A stretch of 64,000 nt of DNA from Lawsonibacter asaccharolyticus (GCA_003112755.1 BFBT01000001.1:496001-560000), one strand, 5' to 3'; counted from the first letter of the stretch, positions 19,406 through 28,552 are shown. Numbers and translations: made by a program. Notes: a model not told the origin generated them from the letters alone.

Positions 19406-20758
19406 CTATTTCTGAATCCAAGTGATCGGAAATGGTTTTACCAGATCCTCTACCACCATCAAATGGTAGAGGGCGAACTCGTAACATGGCGGAGCGGGAA
19501 ATTCGGCCGGTGTGTACAAAAATGCCAGGTTTCCACTGTTTGCTCGGCGGCCCACAAATCCCATATGCAGAATGGCTGATCGGGCAAGTGCGCAGACAGT
19601 GTCGGCAGTTTCCTGTTCCTGAGAGAGCACCTCAATCACCAATCCGATCTCCTTCGGCGTCCAAGTCTCTGGGTCGCGTTCCTTCATAATCTCCCCTGCC
19701 CCATAATGCCGGAACAGAATCTTGTACGCTTTTTCCGCCTCAAATTGCGGCAGGTCCCGTTTTATTTTGGCCCGTACCTTTTCCTCCACCTCAGAAAGAT
19801 GCTCGATCACAAAAGGGTCCCGAATCCCCGCAAGGCAGATTGTTCGATATCCAGTCCGCCGCACACCTTCCAGCTTCAGCGTGAGCCGAGCGGGTTCCAC
19901 AAATTTTGTCCCTCTTATCCGAACACTTCGCCCTCCATTTTCACCTATAAAGCTGCTTTGGCTCATATCCAGGCCTCCCCCTGGAAACTCGGTGGTAATG
20001 GGCGTGCTTCTTTCATAAAGTGTATGGGCTGCTACCGTATCGGGCTTGCAAATCTTTTCGGGATCAGCAGGCGTCACGATAAACGAATCTCCATCGATGA
20101 CCCCCAGCATACCATCTGATTCCCGAGGCAGTGCCACCGCTGTGCCGCACTCGATGATCTTCCCCATATGGTAGCTCAGGCCGGGGTCCTCGCCCTTCCA
20201 AATGGGATAGGCCGCAATTACAGCCGCGTCATAGGCTCGTCCGCCTACAATAATGTCCGCTCCCCCTTCCAGCGCTTTCATATAAGGTTGTATCCCCATC
20301 TGGGCTACGATATGAATGCAGTCGTCAATATCTTGTTCCGAAAGTCGATCTCTGGTTTCGAAATTTTCTATTTTCCCGTTGCGAAACGCCTGAATGACTT
20401 CCTGCTTGTCCAACTCTGCGTCGATCCGCGCTACCTTAGGGTGGATATCCAGCTCCTCTACGATTTCATCCAGTATCCGCATGGCCCAATCCAGATGAGG
20501 TGTGGCTCCCGAACCGCACGCCGTCCCAATCAAAATCGGAACATGTGCCGTTTGTCCTGCCTCGACGATCAGTTTCAGATCCCGTTTGACCATCGTCCGC
20601 GATGTAAAGCTTTTCCCCGTCCCCAGATAATAAGGCCCCGGGTCTACCGACCCCGCATCCAGCGCAATGACATCAAATCCATGTTCCAGCGCCGCTTTTA
20701 AAGAACGCATCGGAAATCCATACCCTAACATCCCCAGCGGAGCATATACCGTGATCAA
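19406..20758 (-). CDS. AtuA-like acyclic terpene utilization family protein (DUF1446)
   Basis: 450 residues. The start is taken as TTG at 20758, because AAAGGAG lies 7 bases upstream and the protein then begins LITVYAPLGMLGYGF. Family features include DVIALDAGSVDPGPYYLG near the N-terminus and LIGTACGSGATPHL. AtuA was named from acyclic terpene breakdown in Pseudomonas, but DUF1446 proteins also occur in many carboxylic-acid pathways and their reaction is not firmly known. Here it lies between the TRAP permease gene (20-base gap) and DUF4387 in a catabolic operon, so it likely handles a CoA or acid intermediate (inference). Confidence 0.85.
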   Translation of the reverse strand: MITVYAPLGMLGYGFPMRSLKAALEHGFDVIALDAGSVDPGPYYLGTGKSFTSRTMVKRDLKLIVEAGQTAHVPILIGTACGSGATPHLDWAMRILDEIVEELDIHPKVARIDAELDKQEVIQAFRNGKIENFETRDRLSEQDIDDCIHIVAQMGIQPYMKALEGGADIIVGGRAYDAAVIAAYPIWKGEDPGLSYHMGKIIECGTAVALPRESDGMLGVIDGDSFIVTPADPEKICKPDTVAAHTLYERSTPITTEFPGGGLDMSQSSFIGENGGRSVRIRGTKFVEPARLTLKLEGVRRTGYRTICLAGIRDPFVIEHLSEVEEKVRAKIKRDLPQFEAEKAYKILFRHYGAGEIMKERDPETWTPKEIGLVIEVLSQEQETADTVCALARSAILHMGFVGRRANSGNLAFLYTPAEFPAPPCYEFALYHLMVVEDLVKPFPITWIQK

Positions 20759-20778
20759 AGTGATACTCCTTTCTCCTC

Positions 20779-22053
20779 TTATGTGAATAGAGTCGTAGCT
20801 ACTGCCGTGAGCCCAGGACAGAAAATGACCAGCACCCATACCACCATCAGCAGCAGAAGGAACGGGACAGCTCCCCGGATTACGGATGCAACAGATTCCT
20901 TCTGCATTCCTGCCACCTGAAACAGATTGATCCCTACGGGAGGCGTCAACTGTCCGACCTGGATTCCTATGGTCATAACAATTCCGAACTGGATCAAATC
21001 ATACCCGAGCCCGCCCACAACCGGAACCATCAGCGGAGCTGCAATCAGCATAATGGAGACGCCATCCATAAAGCAGCCAAGAAAAATCAAGATTAGGGCG
21101 CATATGACTACCATTTGGATCGCCGAGAAGTTGGAGGCCGCTACAATCTCCAGTATCTGATGCGGCACTCTTGTGGCAGTCAAAAACATGGAGAACATCG
21201 AACACGCAGTAACGATCCACAAAATTGTAGCGGTCGATTTCGTAGCCTCCTTGATCGTCTCAATGAACTGTCCCCATGTATATTCCCGGTAAATCAGCGT
21301 GGATACCAAAACCGCATAGACACAAGCAAACGCAGATGCCTCTGTAGCCGTCATAATTCCGGAATAAATGGAACCTAAAATGGCAACCGGTAGAAGGATC
21401 GCCGGCAAAGCTTTCAGCGTCTTTTTCCAGCGGTCGGTATGCTCTGTTTCTCCGCCTCTCTGCTTATGAATAATACTAAAGATAACAATATAGATTGAGA
21501 ACACACCTACCACGATCAGCCCGGGAAGCATGCCAGCAGCGAACAATTTTGATACCGATACTCCTGCTATCGTCGTATAGAGAATCATTGGGATGCTTGG
21601 GGGGATCAGGATTCCCAAAGATCCCGCACTGGCTACCAGCCCCATAGAAAACGACTTCTGATAATTGGAGTCTATCATTGCAGGGATCATCAGCCCGCCG
21701 ACCGCTGCGATGGTTGCGGAAGCAGAGCCTGTGATCGCTGCAAACATGGCACAGGCAAGAACGGTCGCAATGGCCACGCCCCCCGGAACATGTCCAATCC
21801 AAGCATTCAGAGCATTCAGCAGATGTCTCGAAATCCCGCCTTTCGCCATAATCGCCCCCGCAAAAATATACCCTGGTATGGTGATCATAGAGGTACTGGC
21901 TACCGCAGTATATAGAAGTGAACCAACTGTTGTAAGATTGTAGCCGATCATCATAAATCCGATCAGACTGGACAAACCCATGGCAACAGCAATGGGAACA
22001 TGCATCATCATGAGTACCACAAATATCGCCAGAAGAATCCATACATTTTCCAT
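20779..22053 (-). CDS. dctM: TRAP transporter large permease (DctM)
   Basis: 424 residues, about 12 hydrophobic segments, the length of the DctM subunit. Typical stretches include LLIPPSIPMILY-like GILIPPSIPMILY, VGQLTPPVGINLF and a C-terminal WVLVIFCPGL. It is the Na+- or H+-driven channel subunit of a tripartite ATP-independent periplasmic transporter, working with the small permease 3 bases upstream and the binding protein before that. These systems take up organic acids, sugar acids or related anions. Confidence 0.95.
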   Translation of the reverse strand: MENVWILLAIFVVLMMMHVPIAVAMGLSSLIGFMMIGYNLTTVGSLLYTAVASTSMITIPGYIFAGAIMAKGGISRHLLNALNAWIGHVPGGVAIATVLACAMFAAITGSASATIAAVGGLMIPAMIDSNYQKSFSMGLVASAGSLGILIPPSIPMILYTTIAGVSVSKLFAAGMLPGLIVVGVFSIYIVIFSIIHKQRGGETEHTDRWKKTLKALPAILLPVAILGSIYSGIMTATEASAFACVYAVLVSTLIYREYTWGQFIETIKEATKSTATILWIVTACSMFSMFLTATRVPHQILEIVAASNFSAIQMVVICALILIFLGCFMDGVSIMLIAAPLMVPVVGGLGYDLIQFGIVMTIGIQVGQLTPPVGINLFQVAGMQKESVASVIRGAVPFLLLLMVVWVLVIFCPGLTAVATTLFT

Positions 22054-22056
22054 CTT

Positions 22057-22578
22057 TTATTCCCCCGAACTTTCGCCTCTCTGTTCCACAACATCGTCAG
22101 TTGCTTTGTTTCTGAACAGAGCAATCATCAATCCGATATACCGTACGATTAGGACCGCGCCGCTGAATGGAATAATCAGATAGGAAATCCAAACGGGGAA
22201 TTCCAAAATCTGCGTCACACGGCCCATCTCATACTGCATCATCATGGCAAGATATCCGTATCGCATCATAAAGAAAGAGAAAACAGCCCCACAGAGATAA
22301 CCAAAAAACTCTATCCCGCGTTTCCATGTTTCATTCCGAATCGCGGCATACAGGATATCCATCTTTATGTGCTCATCTTTCCGTAATGCGATGGAATATC
22401 CGATCAGGGTACTCCAAACGATAAAAATCGGGCCTATTTCATCCACAAATGTCAGGGGATGATGGAAGATATAGCGAGCCACAACGCCGACAAACATAAT
22501 CCCTACACCACAGACAAGTCCAATCCCGGCAATGATATCCTCTATTTTTTCGTAGACAGCAAGAAATCTCTTCCACAT
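22057..22578 (-). CDS. dctQ: TRAP transporter small permease (DctQ)
   Basis: 173 residues with four membrane helices. The start is the ATG at 22578 behind GGAGGG. It contains ARYIFHHPLTFVDEIG, the conserved segment after helix 2 of DctQ proteins. It pairs with DctM in the membrane. Its stop is 3 bases before the dctM start, so translation is probably coupled. Confidence 0.93.
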   Translation of the reverse strand: MWKRFLAVYEKIEDIIAGIGLVCGVGIMFVGVVARYIFHHPLTFVDEIGPIFIVWSTLIGYSIALRKDEHIKMDILYAAIRNETWKRGIEFFGYLCGAVFSFFMMRYGYLAMMMQYEMGRVTQILEFPVWISYLIIPFSGAVLIVRYIGLMIALFRNKATDDVVEQRGESSGE

Positions 22579-22653
22579 AACTTCACGCCCTCCGTATTTT
22601 TTGGAGATATCTGCCGGGAGGCCCACATTCTCCCGGCAGATATCCAATCCATT

Positions 22654-23718
22654 TTATTGGTTTGCTTCCCTAAATTCGGCAATGGCATCAATCCATTTGC
22701 TGGAGACATACTCTTCCACGATCGGCTGCCACAGTGCCTTCAGTTCTGCGATCTCCTCATCAGACGCTTCGTAAAAATCACAGCTGCTCTTAACCAGTTC
22801 AATGGCGGCAGCACAGGTCTCGTCTGTGTATTCCAGCTGCTTCTCCCTTGCCATTTCCAGTCCTTCCTCGATTACATTCTGCAACGCCTCAGGATAGGAG
22901 TCCCAGACAGCTTGATTGAACATAATGAGGTACGGAGCGTATTGGATCTTGTAAGCAGAAACGCTCTCGAGCACTTCCTGTAGCTGGATATTTACAGCGG
23001 AGTCAATAGAGGTCACTGCAATATCCACCAATTTTGTCTGCATAGCCGTGTAAAGCTCATTAAAGGAGACCGTAGTCACCGAGGCACCCAGCGCATCATA
23101 GAGCGCCTGTGTCATCGCTCCACCGCCTTCCCGCACCTTTTTCCCCTGGAATCCATCAATATTTCGGATGGAATCCCCATTGCTCATAAAGTACTGTTCC
23201 CCTCCGAACATCACATCGACTACTTTCAGTCCCAATGCATTGATTTTTTCATAGAGGGGCTGTGCATACTCAGAAGTATAGAACGATTCCATCTCATACA
23301 CATCATTGAACAGATAAGGAGCCAAACAATACTGTGTGTCAGTATCCACACTGGTCAGTTTGCTCATATAGGTAGATACCATATCAATATTTCCGCCCAC
23401 CACTGCATCGATCTCAGTGGCGTCATTATACAGTTGTCCAGCCGGGAAGATTTCTAAGGTAACCCAGCCGTTAGACTGCTGCTCCAGGTATTTTCCAAAA
23501 TCCTCCATCGCAAGATGAGTTGGAGACGACGTAGACTGCACATGAGAATAGCTGATGGTGATCTTTTCATCCAGCCCCAACGGATTGCTGTCATCTGTAA
23601 CTGCCGATGTTCCGGTGGAGCTCACTCCAGAAGTCCCTGGCGACGTATTCCCACTACAGCCCGCCAACATAATCATCAGCATTGCAAGGGCAAGAATGAA
23701 TGTGAATTGCTTTTTCAT
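22654..23718 (-). CDS. dctP: TRAP transporter substrate-binding lipoprotein (DctP)
   Basis: 354 residues. The signal peptide ends in a lipobox (MIMLAGC), so the protein is a membrane-anchored lipoprotein outside the cell. The mature part has the DctP fold signatures ATEIDAVVGGNIDMVSTYMS, GKKVREGGGAMTQALYDALG, including an Arg at the position that in characterised relatives binds a substrate carboxylate. The ligand is therefore probably a carboxylic acid; its identity is unknown. 18-base gap from the hydrolase gene upstream. Confidence 0.95.
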   Translation of the reverse strand: MKKQFTFILALAMLMIMLAGCSGNTSPGTSGVSSTGTSAVTDDSNPLGLDEKITISYSHVQSTSSPTHLAMEDFGKYLEQQSNGWVTLEIFPAGQLYNDATEIDAVVGGNIDMVSTYMSKLTSVDTDTQYCLAPYLFNDVYEMESFYTSEYAQPLYEKINALGLKVVDVMFGGEQYFMSNGDSIRNIDGFQGKKVREGGGAMTQALYDALGASVTTVSFNELYTAMQTKLVDIAVTSIDSAVNIQLQEVLESVSAYKIQYAPYLIMFNQAVWDSYPEALQNVIEEGLEMAREKQLEYTDETCAAAIELVKSSCDFYEASDEEIAELKALWQPIVEEYVSSKWIDAIAEFREANQ

Positions 23719-23736
23719 TTGTCTTTCCTCCTCATT

Positions 23737-24714
23737 TTATTGTTTGCTTTGCTTTTGTGGGCCTAGAGAGGTATTCCCGGTAAAAAACCGTTTTGCGTTT
23801 TCAGTTACGAGATTCCGAATATCCTGTTTTGTTGCTCCCCGTTTTTCAAGCTCAGGGATAATAGTGTCAAATAAGCGCACCGGGTCCCAATGTTCAAAGT
23901 TCCGATTTCCTGGAAGTTCTTTTAACAAAAACGCCACAGAGTCCGTGCCAATAAAAAGCTGATCTGAATATCCCATATGAATTAACGCAGTCAATGTAGC
24001 CATTCGGAAGTAATCATCGCCGTGCCACTCGTTTCCAAAGCGGTCAAATCCGACATATACGCCTTCATCCAATATAGATTTCTGGTACCGAAGATCCGGA
24101 TTTGCACAGCAGTGGCCGATCAAGCACCGGTCAGCCGCAACTCCATACCGCTTGAAAGCACGAGCCTGTTCAGACCCCATCGTCCCCTTCTCTGTATGGG
24201 TAATAATTGGAAGCCCAGACTGAATACTCGCCATACAGGCCGCATGGATGCACCGATCCTCATAATCTGTAATCTGTCCGTATCCGGTCGCAACTTTAAT
24301 GATCCCTGGCTTTATCCGCTCCGGGCCAATTCCATTTTCAATCTCATAGAGGTAGATATCTCGAATCTCTTCCGCCGTCGCGGTCCGGAATGCCGACAAA
24401 TATCCGCGGGCCTCTAAATCAAACCCTGTCGAACACATGATTTGGACTCCACTCTTGACTGACATTTCCTGCATAAACACTGGATTTCTTCCCAGCTCGA
24501 TTGGACAGGGATCCACCACCAAATTTACACCGTAGTCTCGCAGGCGCTTCAGCCTGTCCAGCGTCTTTTCCTCTGCCTTCGCATGGTCAAATTCTGCATA
24601 GCGCGGATCATAAAACCACCCTGCATAGCCCAATACGATATGCTCGTGCATCAGTACCTTTTCCAGCTTTTGAATGGAAAATTGTCCTGTTGTAGTCTGG
24701 ATCGTTTTATACAC
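23737..24714 (-). CDS. phosphotriesterase-family metal-dependent hydrolase
   Basis: 325 residues of the amidohydrolase superfamily, phosphotriesterase branch. Metal ligands are visible: HEH near the N-terminus (MHEHIVL), a Lys likely to be carboxylated (GIIKVATGYG), His in PIITHTEKG and IGHCCANPD, and Asp in FIGTDSVAF. Relatives are lactonases, carboxylesterases or phosphotriesterases. Within this operon a lactonase or ester/amide-opening role before the lyase step is plausible, but that is inference. 18 bases separate it from dctP. Confidence 0.9.
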   Translation of the reverse strand: MYKTIQTTTGQFSIQKLEKVLMHEHIVLGYAGWFYDPRYAEFDHAKAEEKTLDRLKRLRDYGVNLVVDPCPIELGRNPVFMQEMSVKSGVQIMCSTGFDLEARGYLSAFRTATAEEIRDIYLYEIENGIGPERIKPGIIKVATGYGQITDYEDRCIHAACMASIQSGLPIITHTEKGTMGSEQARAFKRYGVAADRCLIGHCCANPDLRYQKSILDEGVYVGFDRFGNEWHGDDYFRMATLTALIHMGYSDQLFIGTDSVAFLLKELPGNRNFEHWDPVRLFDTIIPELEKRGATKQDIRNLVTENAKRFFTGNTSLGPQKQSKQ

Positions 24715-24830
24715 CTCATATCCTCCTTATCCAACCTGACCGTGTTATCAGCACGCTGTCTGAACGGGACATCTGTCCTCAATATTGCGCTTTCTTTTCT
24801 ATATAAGATGTTTTCTTTCGGGCATATCGT

Positions 24831-25697
24831 TTAATCCGGCATATACTTTTTCTCGATTGCTACCCACTTCTCGCTGTTAAACATGCTCCACAATTCTCTG
24901 TGGGAAAGCATCTCATTTTCCATCCCTGCTGTTGTCCCGGTCTGTTGAAGCGTATTGAGAAGCTCCATGCATTTTTTTGCGACCACCCTAGTCTGGGCAT
25001 TGGGATAGATCGTCATCTTGACCCCCGCCTCTTCCAGCTCCTGTCTGGATAGGAATGGGCTGCGCCCTCCCTCTACGTTGTTGAAGAGGACAGGGCCTTT
25101 AATCTCGGATGCAATCTTTTTGACCTCTTCATAGCTTTCTGGGCTCTCTACAAAAATTACATCTGCACCTGCGTCCAAATACAGTCTGCCCCGGCGAATC
25201 GCCTCATCCAGCCCTACGACTGTACGGGCATCTGTGCGGGCAACAATAACGAGACCGTTTTCCAGCCGGTTCTCATGGATGGTACGAATCCGCTTTACCA
25301 TTTCTTCGTCCCGAACAAGTCTTCTCCCCAGCTCATGCCCGCATTTTTTGGGAACCTTTTGATCCTCAATCTGGACTGCCGCGATATCCAGCTGTTCAAA
25401 TTCTTTGGTAAGTCGGTAGAGGTTGAGAGGTGCACCAAATCCAGTATCAATATCGACCAGCATAGGGATTTGGATCGCACTGCGTATGTTTTGTACCACT
25501 TGCCGAAGTTCTAGATAACTGATCGTATTGAGATCAGGAATACCAGAGAGCGTCAAGGAAATACCAGATCCGGTCAAATATGCGGCTGGAAATCCTGCTC
25601 TTTCCACAATCGTGGCTGTAATACAGTCATAGCAGCCCGGGATCTGAATGACCCCTGATGCCTTTATCATATTTCGAAATTGTTCTGAAGTACGCAT
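24831..25697 (-). CDS. isocitrate lyase/PEP mutase superfamily lyase (copy 1)
   Basis: 288 residues. The metal-binding loop is VDIDTGFG (about residues 81-88) and the catalytic loop is KKCGHE (about 119-124), fitting the K-[KR]-C-G-H lyase signature; PEP mutase itself lacks this Cys pattern. Enzymes of this size include 2-methylisocitrate lyase, 2,3-dimethylmalate lyase, oxaloacetase and carboxyPEP mutase; most cleave a C-C bond to release pyruvate, glyoxylate or oxalate. A second copy lies 30 bases upstream, so they may form a heteromer or act on successive intermediates. Confidence 0.9.
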   Translation of the reverse strand: MRTSEQFRNMIKASGVIQIPGCYDCITATIVERAGFPAAYLTGSGISLTLSGIPDLNTISYLELRQVVQNIRSAIQIPMLVDIDTGFGAPLNLYRLTKEFEQLDIAAVQIEDQKVPKKCGHELGRRLVRDEEMVKRIRTIHENRLENGLVIVARTDARTVVGLDEAIRRGRLYLDAGADVIFVESPESYEEVKKIASEIKGPVLFNNVEGGRSPFLSRQELEEAGVKMTIYPNAQTRVVAKKCMELLNTLQQTGTTAGMENEMLSHRELWSMFNSEKWVAIEKKYMPD

Positions 25698-25727
25698 ATT
25701 CTTTCCTTCTATTCATTTATTGTTGAT

Positions 25728-26594
25728 TCAATCTTTCGGAATGTACCTTTCTTCCATCGCGCGGACAGAGGGAGTATCTGTAAATACTTTGAACGCCTCA
25801 AATGACATGTGTTCCTCGAAGCCGGAACTGGTCCCGTGTTCCATCAGATAACTCAAGCCCTTCTGCAACGCATATGCAGCTATCAGCGAGGTAAACATGG
25901 GGCAGCTGACCCTTGCAGCGCCAAGCTGTCTCAGCTCTTCAAAAGTCAACATCGGTGTACGGCCTCCTTCCAGCATGTTGATGCTGACCGGCCCCTTGAT
26001 CTGTTCAATAGCCCGCTTTACTTCTTCTGCACTAGCAGGGGATTCTACAAAAACCATGTCAGCACCAGCTTCCAAATATGCATTTCCGCGGCGGATTGCT
26101 TCCTCAATTCCGCATACGTAAGCTGCATCAGTACGGGCATTGATCACAAAATCCGGGTCTCTTTTGGCATCTACTGCCGCTCTTATCTTGCCCACCATCT
26201 CTCCCAAAGAGATAAGCTGTTTCCCAGCCATATGGCCGCAGCGTTTAGGGAAACATTGATCTTCTAAGTTCATACCGGCTGCGCCGGTCTCCTCCAGCCG
26301 TTTTGTCGTCCACCAGACATTGACTGCATTCCCATAGCCGGTATCAGCATCCGTCATGACAGGAATATCTACTGCCCGCACAATATTGGATGTGATCCGG
26401 ACGATTTCCTCCAAAGAGGTAAAGCTGGCATCTGTCATCCCCAACGAAGATGCCGAAACTCCAAACCCGGAAATCTGACATGCTTGAAATCCGCAGTATT
26501 CCACCATCCGCGCGCTTAATGCATCATATACTCCGGGACAGGGCAATGCTTTTCGCTGCAGCAATAGTTTTTTCAACTGCGTAGTTTTGTTCAT
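25728..26594 (-). CDS. isocitrate lyase/PEP mutase superfamily lyase (copy 2)
   Basis: 288 residues, clearly paralogous to the next gene. It begins TQLKKLLLQRKALPCPGVYDALSA in two halves of that stretch, and has the metal loop TDADTGYG and the catalytic loop KRCGHM. It is the first gene of the leftward operon and is divergent from the GntR gene across 175 bases. Its residues resemble 2-methylisocitrate and dimethylmalate lyases equally well, so the substrate is left open. Confidence 0.9.
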   Translation of the reverse strand: MNKTTQLKKLLLQRKALPCPGVYDALSARMVEYCGFQACQISGFGVSASSLGMTDASFTSLEEIVRITSNIVRAVDIPVMTDADTGYGNAVNVWWTTKRLEETGAAGMNLEDQCFPKRCGHMAGKQLISLGEMVGKIRAAVDAKRDPDFVINARTDAAYVCGIEEAIRRGNAYLEAGADMVFVESPASAEEVKRAIEQIKGPVSINMLEGGRTPMLTFEELRQLGAARVSCPMFTSLIAAYALQKGLSYLMEHGTSSGFEEHMSFEAFKVFTDTPSVRAMEERYIPKD

Positions 26595-26697
26595 ATACTC
26601 GGTCCCCCTCCTTCTGATGGGGCCATCATAACACAGAAAAAAGCATCCGTCTTTTTACTTTCTTTACAATATGTCTATTTTTTTACATAAAAAATAC

Positions 26698-26726
26698 TTG
26701 TAAACAGAAATATCTTCTGATACAAT
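26698..26726 (+). promoter_or_regulatory. promoter of the gntR-araC unit
   Basis: TTGTAA (26698-26703), 17 bases, TACAAT (26721-26726). TTTACAA (26663-26669) and TTGTAAA (26698-26704) are inverted across the divergent region and could be half-sites for the regulator (weak). Confidence 0.7.
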
Positions 26727-26769
26727 ATAGCCAAGCTCTGGGGCATCTTAACAAAAAGAGGTGGATTTT

Positions 26770-27489
26770 ATGAAACCAGAAGCGCAGTATTCAGGTTTTA
26801 TAGAGCGATTTCAGTCATATTCTAAGGAGTATTCTACACTGAAGGACGCTACATATGCGGCCCTCAAAGATGCCATCCTACTTAACATGTTTCCCAGTGA
26901 GATCACAGAGACCGAGATCTCCGCACTCCTTCACATCAGCCGGACCCCTATACGGGAGGCTATGCTACAGCTAAGCAATGATGGCCTTTTGGAAATCAAC
27001 CATGGACGAAAAGCAAAGATCCGTTCTCTGACAGAAAAAGATATTACCGATTTAGCCATCGTTTTGGACAGCATCCACCATCTCGCCCTGATGCTCTGCA
27101 TTGATCATGCCAGCAAAGAGGACCTCAACGATATGGAGGAAACCATTGCTCTCATCAGTTTTTATACAAAGCGCAAAGACTTCCACCATCTTCACAAATA
27201 CAACTCTCGTTTCCATTCCCAAATTGCCCGTGCAAGCGGGAATATCTGGCTCTTAGACATCATGGATCGCCTTCTGTCGTACACCTCTGTTTTTCGAGAA
27301 TATGCTATTTCCCGTCCAAACCGCATGGATGTTGCCTGCGAAGAGCATGCCGCCATTTTCCAGGCAATCTGCAACCGTGACAAGGAAGAAGGTACCCGGT
27401 TGATCTCTCTCCATGTCCAAAACGCCTTCAGTCTGCACCCAATCACTTCTCAGTCTGAACCGCCTCACAGCGAGGAAGAACATGAATGA
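26770..27489 (+). CDS. GntR family (FCD-type) transcriptional regulator
   Basis: 239 residues from the ATG at 26770, 8 bases after AAGAGGTGG. The N-terminal winged helix is typical: YAALKDAILLNMFPSEIT, then EISALLHISRTPIREAML and a wing with LLEINHGRKAKI. The C-terminal helical FCD domain (KRKDFHHLHKYNSRFHSQIA) binds a carboxylate ligand through a metal in characterised members, which fits control of the divergent TRAP/lyase operon. Its end overlaps the AraC-like gene by 8 bases. Confidence 0.92.
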   Translation: MKPEAQYSGFIERFQSYSKEYSTLKDATYAALKDAILLNMFPSEITETEISALLHISRTPIREAMLQLSNDGLLEINHGRKAKIRSLTEKDITDLAIVLDSIHHLALMLCIDHASKEDLNDMEETIALISFYTKRKDFHHLHKYNSRFHSQIARASGNIWLLDIMDRLLSYTSVFREYAISRPNRMDVACEEHAAIFQAICNRDKEEGTRLISLHVQNAFSLHPITSQSEPPHSEEEHE

Positions 27490-28165
27490 CAACTTTTTTT
27501 ATGATATTGATGAAATACTGCGTGCATTGGACCATTATCAGGGAGACCCGTTTTTTTCTCAGCAATATGCCGCCCTGCTTCAAGAACAGATCTCAAAAGG
27601 GCTGGATCTGCTTCTGAAGAAGGACATTCCCAGCAAATCCATGTTGTTCCGCTATTTGATCCTGCTTTATATAAAAAAGCAATACCGGGCGCGTATCTTC
27701 CACCTGGGCCAAGCCGCTCATCTCTTGATCTGGATGAATGATCACTACACCAAAGCGCAGCTCCATCATTGTGAAAAACTGGTTCAGGACACCTGCCATA
27801 TGATCGAATCAACCCATGAATCCTTGGATCGCTGGAAAAATCCTGCCCTGTGCTCCTATGCCATCCGGCAAATTGAACAGCATTACCAGAAAATTTGTCT
27901 TCACGATTTGTCCTCCGCCCTTAAAATCAACCCGTCTTATCTCTCCCGTGTTCTCTCCCAAAATCTTCACGTTACTTTTTTAGATTTGCTTCATACAAAA
28001 CGCATTTTTGTTGCGCTGGAATATTTCTCTAACTCTAAAAAATTGCCTCAACTGGAATATCTGGCCACAGATCTTGGATACTCTTCTGCTCACTATTTTT
28101 ACTGTGTTTTTAAGAGATACGTGGGCCTTACTCCTTCCGAGGTCTGGCATCTGATGTCAGCATAA
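27482..28165 (+). CDS. AraC-type helix-turn-helix regulator
   Basis: 227 residues. The C-terminal about 100 residues form the double helix-turn-helix of the AraC family (LHDLSSALKINPSYLSRVLS and LEYLATDLGYSSAHYFYCVF, then RYVGLTPSEVW). The N-terminal half is helical and unlike the usual sugar-binding cupin. The ATG at 27482 overlaps the GntR stop (ATGAATGA), indicating translational coupling. Two regulators of different families in one transcript suggest dual-signal control of the adjacent operon (inference). Confidence 0.85.
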   Translation: MNDNFFYDIDEILRALDHYQGDPFFSQQYAALLQEQISKGLDLLLKKDIPSKSMLFRYLILLYIKKQYRARIFHLGQAAHLLIWMNDHYTKAQLHHCEKLVQDTCHMIESTHESLDRWKNPALCSYAIRQIEQHYQKICLHDLSSALKINPSYLSRVLSQNLHVTFLDLLHTKRIFVALEYFSNSKKLPQLEYLATDLGYSSAHYFYCVFKRYVGLTPSEVWHLMSA

Positions 28166-28270
28166 CCTTTTTTCAAGATCAAAGTGGTTTTGTGCCGCTC
28201 TTCTTTGCTCTATTCTCTGCATTTTTTGCAAAATTCCCTTTGCAGTTTTAGATAATATGGATACAACGTA

Positions 28271-28317
28271 CAGCGTCTTACCGCGTAATTCCGGTTGAAA
28301 CGCTGCGCGTCTTTTTT
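28271..28317 (+). terminator. possible terminator after the AraC-type gene
   Basis: CAGCGT and ACGCTG are inverted around a 23-base interior, followed by CGCGTC and TTTTTT. A short stem, but well placed. Confidence 0.5.
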
Positions 28318-28552
28318 GTTCTTAAAGTGTTCCAAGTGTCCCTTTTCAGCCCCTTGGGGACGTGGACTTTTCGAGGAGTCCAACTCCACATAGTCAGCAG
28401 ATCCAGCACATTGCTGCGCGAGCTGGGATGGGGCGCATCAGAAAACTACCACATCGCTCTCGGGTGCGGGATGCTGGGCCTGAAGCGGTACACCATCCTG
28501 ATCCTCAGCCTGTTCTGAGGCACTCCCTGCACTCTCTCCCGCCTTTGAGCTG
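28318..28552. other. intergenic stretch without a supported gene
   Basis: About 235 bases between two terminator-like hairpins. A 63-codon open stretch (28327-28518) lacks a ribosome site and recognisable motif. I see nothing firm here. Confidence 0.4.
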
